This document shows positions 60,324 through 64,000 of a stretch of DNA of 64,000 nucleotides, piece by piece. Source of the stretch: Solirubrobacterales bacterium (lineage in GTDB: Bacteria; Actinomycetota; Thermoleophilia; Solirubrobacterales; 70-9); contig JANWHD010000033.1 in the NCBI GenBank assembly GCA_025450585.1, forward strand, positions 1-64,000. The letters are read 5' to 3'. The first letter of the stretch is position 1; each line of letters starts with the position of its first letter. Position numbers and translations under genes: made by a program. The notes below the pieces were generated by a model that saw only the letters and a list, made by a program, of their open reading frames with translations, was not told the origin of the DNA and ran no database searches.

Positions 60324-61577
60324 TTACGCCCGAGTGAATCTCCGCCCAGCCGTCGGCGACACATCCTCGTCCAACAAAACCTTGTCGGACTCCCCCTTTT
60401 CAGCCGCCTCATGCTCCATCCGCGCGATCTTCTCCGGCGTCAGCTCCCCCGCGTTCTCCGCCTCGATCTTCGCCAGCCACACCGCCCCCTCCCGCGACTC
60501 GCTCTCGTCGAACTCCACCCCACCCCGGTCGAGCGACTTGTCGATCTCCTCGAACAGGGCATCGACGAGCGTTGCCTGCGGGACCTTGCGCAGCGGCTTG
60601 CCGTGCGCGTAGATCAGGCCCTCGTTCTTGGCGCCGGCGATGCCGAAGTCTGCGTGCGAGGCCTCGCCGATCCCGTTCACCGCGCAGCCCAGCACGGCGA
60701 CCTCGATCGGCTCGGCGTAGCTTTCCAGCCGCTGCTCGATCTCGGCCACGACGGAGTCCATGTCGAACTGGAGGCGGCCGCAGGTCGGGCAGGCGATCAG
60801 CACCGGGCCGCGCTCGCGCAGCTGCAACGCCTTGAGGATCTCCCAGGCGACCTTGACCTCCTCCTCGGCATGGAAGGTCGAGAGGCTGATCCGGATCGTG
60901 TCGCCGATCCCGTCGGCGAGCAGCGTGCCGAGCCCGACCGAGGACTTGAGCGAGCCCGACCATTTGGTCCCCGCCTCGGTGATTCCCAGATGCAGCGGGT
61001 AGGGAATCTTCTCCGAGAGCAGGCGGTTGGCGGCGATCGTGTTGGGCACGTTGGTCGACTTGATCGAGACCTTGAAGTTCTCGAAGTCGAGACCCTCCAT
61101 CAGCTCGACGAACTCGACCGCGGCCGCGACCAGCGCCTCGACCGGGCTCTCGCGCTCGAGCGCGTGCAGGTGCTTTGGCAGCGAGCCGGAGTTGACCCCG
61201 ATCCGCATCGGCACCCCCGCAGCGGTCGCCCGCTCCGCCACCTCGGCGACCTTCTCCCGCCCGCCGATGTTGCCCGGGTTGAGCCGGATGCAGTGGGCGC
61301 CGGCGTCGATCGCCTTCAGCGCCAGGGTGTGGTTGAAGTGGATGTCGGCGATCACCGGGATCGGCGACTCCACGACGATCGTCTTCAGCGCCTCGACGTC
61401 CTCGTCGCGGGGCACCGCGACCCGCACGATGTCAGCACCCGCATCGGCGACCTTGCGGATCTGCTCCATCGTCGCCGCCAGGTTGGCGGTCTCGGTCTTC
61501 GTCATCGTCTGCACGGCGACCGGGGCGCCGCCGCCGATCGGCACGCCGCCGACGAATATCTGTCTTTTGGAGGACAT
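60324..61577 (-). CDS. ispG: 4-hydroxy-3-methylbut-2-enyl diphosphate synthase
   Basis: Iron-sulfur enzyme of the MEP isoprenoid pathway (GcpE). 417 aa: IFVGGVPIGGGAPVAVQTMTKT, the TIM-barrel core (RLNPGNIGG), and the cluster cysteines CPTCGR and GCAVNGIGEASHADFGIAG. A charged C-terminal tail of about 40 residues is extra. With dxr upstream this gives two MEP pathway steps in the same run. The ATG is 6 nt after a TACCCT box, so it can be expressed separately from rseP. Confidence 0.96.
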   Translation of the reverse strand: MSSKRQIFVGGVPIGGGAPVAVQTMTKTETANLAATMEQIRKVADAGADIVRVAVPRDEDVEALKTIVVESPIPVIADIHFNHTLALKAIDAGAHCIRLNPGNIGGREKVAEVAERATAAGVPMRIGVNSGSLPKHLHALERESPVEALVAAAVEFVELMEGLDFENFKVSIKSTNVPNTIAANRLLSEKIPYPLHLGITEAGTKWSGSLKSSVGLGTLLADGIGDTIRISLSTFHAEEEVKVAWEILKALQLRERGPVLIACPTCGRLQFDMDSVVAEIEQRLESYAEPIEVAVLGCAVNGIGEASHADFGIAGAKNEGLIYAHGKPLRKVPQATLVDALFEEIDKSLDRGGVEFDESESREGAVWLAKIEAENAGELTPEKIARMEHEAAEKGESDKVLLDEDVSPTAGRRFTRA

Positions 61578-61583
61578 ATGCGA

Positions 61584-61589
61584 AGGGTA
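61584..61589 (-). promoter_or_regulatory. -10 element of a leaderless ispG promoter
   Basis: On the minus strand TACCCT ends 6 nt before the ATG at 61577. Confidence 0.6.
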
Positions 61590-61611
61590 TCCGGGGTCGC
61601 GGGCGGGCCGG

Positions 61612-62703
61612 CTAGCGGACGTCGAATCCCTCGCCGTTGAGGCGCCCGATGTCGTTGGTCAGCCCGATGAACATGAGGATCACGACGAGCACTACGCCGA
61701 TCGCGGTGGCCCGCTCCATCACCTGCAGCGAGGCCGGCCGGCCGCGCAGCTTCTCGACCAGTGCCCAGAAGATGTGGCCGCCGTCCAGCGGCAGGATCGG
61801 CAGCAGGTTGATCAGGCCCAGCGAGAGGCTGACCAGGGCGAGCAGCAGCAGCGAACGCTCGACCCCCAGGTCGAGCGTCTGGTTGGCGACGTCGCTGACC
61901 CCGACGATGCCGGATATTTCCTTGCGCTGCTCGGATTCGAAGATGCGCGAGAAGATCGAGGCCGTTTTCGTCGTCACCAGCCAGACCGTGTCCCAGGCCC
62001 GGTCGACCGCTGTGCCGAAGCCGATCTCCTCGGCTTCGGTCCCATAGGCGAAGCCGACCAGTGCCCGCTTGCTGGCGGCGTCGTACTCCGGCCTGACCGA
62101 GATCGTCAACAGCTCGCCGTTGCGGCTGATGCGCAGCGTGGCCGGCGCCGCGGCAACGCAACCGTCGACCTGCCTGCCGGCGCACTCGTGGCCGGCGACC
62201 TGGTCGGCGAAGCGTTCGAGCCGCGCTTCGCGGTCCAAGCCGGGGTAGGAGCGACCGTCGACGGCGAGGATCTCGTCACCCGGCTCGAGCACCTTGGCGG
62301 CCGGAGAGCCGTCGCGGATCTCGTCCACCGACTGGGTCACCTGCTGCGCGCTAGTGAAGTAGACGAAGGTGAAAATGGCGAAGGCGAGGACGATGTTGAC
62401 CCCCGGGCCGGCGGCGATCACCGCGATTCGCTTCCAGACCGGCTGGCGGTAGTAGGCGCGCGGCTCGACCTCCGGCGGCACCTCCTCTTCCGGGTTCATG
62501 CCGGTGATCTTCACGTAGCCGCCGAGTGGGATCGCTTTCACCCCGTACTCGGTCTCGCCGCGTTTGAACGACCAGATCGTCGGCCCGAAGAAGAGGAAGA
62601 AGCGCTCGACCCGCATCCCGGTCGCCTTCGCCACGAAGAAGTGCCCGGCCTCGTGCAGGACGATCAGCAGCGAGAAGCCAAGGAAGATCAGGAGCCAGTT
62701 CAT
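61612..62703 (-). CDS. rseP: RseP-type site-2 intramembrane metalloprotease
   Basis: Membrane zinc protease cleaving anti-sigma factors or leftover signal peptides inside the membrane. 363 aa: HEAGH in the first helix (LLIVLHEAGHFFVAK), GGYVKITGMNPEEEV, a PDZ domain (PAAKVLEPGDEILAVDG) and the third zinc ligand in NLLPILPLDGGHIFWAL. Placed between dxr and ispG, the conserved order. Its start overlaps the dxr stop by 4 bp. The window itself has no sigma/anti-sigma pair as an obvious substrate. Confidence 0.95.
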   Translation of the reverse strand: MNWLLIFLGFSLLIVLHEAGHFFVAKATGMRVERFFLFFGPTIWSFKRGETEYGVKAIPLGGYVKITGMNPEEEVPPEVEPRAYYRQPVWKRIAVIAAGPGVNIVLAFAIFTFVYFTSAQQVTQSVDEIRDGSPAAKVLEPGDEILAVDGRSYPGLDREARLERFADQVAGHECAGRQVDGCVAAAPATLRISRNGELLTISVRPEYDAASKRALVGFAYGTEAEEIGFGTAVDRAWDTVWLVTTKTASIFSRIFESEQRKEISGIVGVSDVANQTLDLGVERSLLLLALVSLSLGLINLLPILPLDGGHIFWALVEKLRGRPASLQVMERATAIGVVLVVILMFIGLTNDIGRLNGEGFDVR

Positions 62704-63845
62704 ACCCGTGCCAACCCCCCGACCTCTTCTTCGGTGCGCCGGCGGGCCTCGGCGTCGATCGCGAAGAGGTCTTCGAAGTGGGTCGGGACCAGGGCGGGCA
62801 TCGCCTCCAGGACCCGTTCGGTCGCTGCCGGGATGGCCGTGAAGCCGATCTTCCCCTCGAGGAAGGCGGCGACGGCGACCTCGTCGGCCGCGTTGAGGAC
62901 GCAGGGCGCGGTCCCCCCCGCCCTTCCGGCCTCCAGGGCGATGCGCAGGCAGGCGAACGTCTCCAGGTCAGGCGGCTCGAAAGCCAGCTGTCCCACCGCC
63001 GCGAGATCGAGGCGCGGCACCTCGACGTCGGCGCGCTCGGGATAGTGCAGCGCGTAGGAGATCGGCACCCGCATGTCGGGATGGCCGAGGTGGGCCAGGG
63101 TGGCGCCGTCATTGAGGTCGATCAGGGAGTGGACGATCGACTGCGGGTGGACGACGACCTCGATCCGCTCGAAGGGGACGCCGAAGAGGTGGTGAGCCTC
63201 GATCGCCTCGAAGCCCTTGTTCATCAGCGTCGCCGAGTCGATCGTGATCCGCCCGCCCATGCTCCAGGTTGGGTGAGCGAGGGCCTCCTCGACGCTCACG
63301 CCGGCGAGATCGGTGCGGCCGCGGAAGGGGCCTCCCGAGGCGGTCAGGACCAGGCGGTCGACAGTCCCAGGTGGCTCGGACCCGATCAGCTGGAAGAGCG
63401 CCGAGTGCTCGGAGTCGACGGGCAGCAGTCGCGCCCCGGTCGCCTCCGCCAGCGCCATCGTCAGCTCGCCGCCGATCACCAGGCTCTCCTTATTGGCGAG
63501 CGCCACGTCGATGCCCTCGCCGAGTGCGGCGACCGTCGGCCCCAGGCCGGCGGCCCCGACTATCCCGTTGAGGACCAGGTCGGCGCCGGACTCGACGATC
63601 AGCTCGCGGATCCCGTCGTCGCCTGCGAGCACCTTTCCCTCCCAAGCCCCTCGCGCAGCCTCGGTCGACGCCGGATCGGAGAAGGCGACCGCGCCGACGC
63701 CGTGCTCGGCGGCCTGCGCCAGCACACGCTCCCAGCTCGAACCGGCGGCCAATCCCACGACCTCGAGCTCCTGGGAGGCGGCGACGATCTCCAGCGCCTG
63801 GGTCCCTATCGACCCGGTGCTGCCCAGAATCACCAGCTTCTTCAT
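62700..63845 (-). CDS. dxr: 1-deoxy-D-xylulose 5-phosphate reductoisomerase
   Basis: Second step of the MEP pathway. 381 aa: nucleotide motif LVILGSTGSIGTQALEIV, substrate/metal region LPVDSEHSALFQLI, LTASGGPFRG, HPTWSMGGRITIDSATLMNKGFE. Complete and canonical. It follows cdsA in the order cdsA-dxr-rseP-ispG-proS. The 81-bp gap to cdsA carries a perfect 15-bp hairpin. Confidence 0.97.
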   Translation of the reverse strand: MKKLVILGSTGSIGTQALEIVAASQELEVVGLAAGSSWERVLAQAAEHGVGAVAFSDPASTEAARGAWEGKVLAGDDGIRELIVESGADLVLNGIVGAAGLGPTVAALGEGIDVALANKESLVIGGELTMALAEATGARLLPVDSEHSALFQLIGSEPPGTVDRLVLTASGGPFRGRTDLAGVSVEEALAHPTWSMGGRITIDSATLMNKGFEAIEAHHLFGVPFERIEVVVHPQSIVHSLIDLNDGATLAHLGHPDMRVPISYALHYPERADVEVPRLDLAAVGQLAFEPPDLETFACLRIALEAGRAGGTAPCVLNAADEVAVAAFLEGKIGFTAIPAATERVLEAMPALVPTHFEDLFAIDAEARRRTEEEVGGLARV

Positions 63846-63885
63846 CTACCGCAGGATAAGGAGGACGGCAGCCGGGAGCGCCGAG

Positions 63886-63922
63886 TCTGCATTTACCCGC
63901 GTATATGGCGGGTAAATGCAGA
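63886..63922. repeat. Perfect palindrome between cdsA and dxr (GCAyTT/CCGC-TAT-GCGG family)
   Basis: TCTGCATTTACCCGC (63886-63900) pairs with 63908-63922 without mismatch around the 7-nt loop gtatatg. The arms GCATTT...CCGC and the TAT loop match the palindromes A and B at 26390-26496. Confidence 0.85.
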
Positions 63923-63926
63923 TTCG

Positions 63927-64000
63927 TCAGTAGACGAACTGGATCGAGAGGTAGTAGCCGACGACTACGGTGAAGAAGACGGCGTCTAGGCGGTCGAGGA
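63927..64000 (-). CDS. cdsA: C-terminus of phosphatidate cytidylyltransferase CdsA (partial)
   Basis: Only the last 24 codons lie in the window: LDRLDAVFFTVVVGYYLSIQ and the final residues to a TGA at 63927-63929. This matches the end of the CDP-diglyceride synthase signature (GHGG-x-LDRxDS) followed by the last membrane helix. Position directly upstream of dxr on the same strand supports it, as in the common uppS-cdsA-dxr-rseP-ispG order. Confidence 0.82.
   Translation of the reverse strand, partial: LDRLDAVFFTVVVGYYLSIQFVY

Noticed and set aside
61027..63045. 672-residue plus-strand frame across ispG, rseP and dxr
   Set aside because: Antisense to three well-identified genes, low-complexity composition typical of high-GC shadow frames.

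Overview
This window looks like a chromosomal segment of a high-GC actinobacterium, most plausibly from the Thermoleophilia (Solirubrobacterales and relatives). That placement is inferred from gene content. Supporting points are an FHA protein next to an FtsR-type MerR regulator, a short RsiG-like protein, MurT/GatD, a WS/DGAT acyltransferase, an SCP-x type thiolase, DapL instead of the succinylase lysine route, and a secreted protein ending in the CPKGKRRV-type basic motif. I saw no rRNA, tRNA, CRISPR array, transposase or prophage gene. Almost everything is ordinary core genome, densely packed, with many 1-4 bp ATGA/GTGA/TTGA start-stop overlaps.

Layout. 1-14319 (+): the translation and RNA operon nusA-infB-rbfA-nrnA-truB-ribF-rpsO, then a 1-Cys peroxiredoxin, a truncated DsbA-like gene, pnp, an M16 peptidase, dapB, dapA and RNase J. 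14320-14625: the only gene-free stretch above 300 bp; it lies between converging genes and holds three strong hairpins, one inside an 85-bp dispersed repeat. 14626-16749 (-): an MprAB-like two-component system. 16850-28720 (+): ftsK, a RodZ-like gene, cinA, a secreted protein, thpR, recA, a cupredoxin, miaB, miaA, dapF and dapL. With dapA and dapB this gives the diaminopimelate-aminotransferase lysine/peptidoglycan route. 28717-30569 (-): a metallo-beta-lactamase fold hydrolase and an epimerase. 30699-32972 (+): hflX, dut and a small hypothetical gene. 32976-37785 (-): a small membrane protein, gatD, a methyltransferase, murT, a lipid kinase and a second methyltransferase. 37810-41566 (+): cyclophilin, Bcp, an alpha/beta hydrolase, VKOR, DsbA and a small membrane protein. 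41607-45482 (-): methyltransferase, SDR, thiolase and FUSC protein. 45503-53146: ccdA, two small genes, dinB, WS/DGAT, a secreted metalloprotease, nadE and a thioesterase. 53256-54161 (+): an HTH-TM-RskA-like protein. 54163-64000 (-): an almost unbroken run cdsA(end)-dxr-rseP-ispG-proS-pgsA-like-rsiG-like-FHA-ftsR-SRPBCC-ADPS-like FAD enzyme.

Two genome-wide patterns stand out. First, more than twenty genes have a TAnnnT hexamer (often TAGGCT or TACCCT) ending 6-10 nt before the start codon and little sign of a ribosome binding site, which is the signature of leaderless transcription. The rule helps choose starts and points to a possible AUC start in a cupin gene. Second, operon junctions carry long, often nested palindromes. 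Several are related to one another: an 85-bp element in two inverted copies 46 kb apart, a GTGTCTGA/TCAGACAC element in two copies of which one ends the DsbA-like gene, and a GCAyTT...CCGC-TAT-GCGG element in three copies.

Protein-level oddities are a DapF with serine at both catalytic cysteine positions, a methyltransferase translationally coupled inside the murT-gatD operon, an RsiG-like protein with one copy of the c-di-GMP motif, an FHA protein with a zinc ribbon, a membrane protein joining an HTH to an RskA-like domain, and a NusA with a Cys3His module in its tail.
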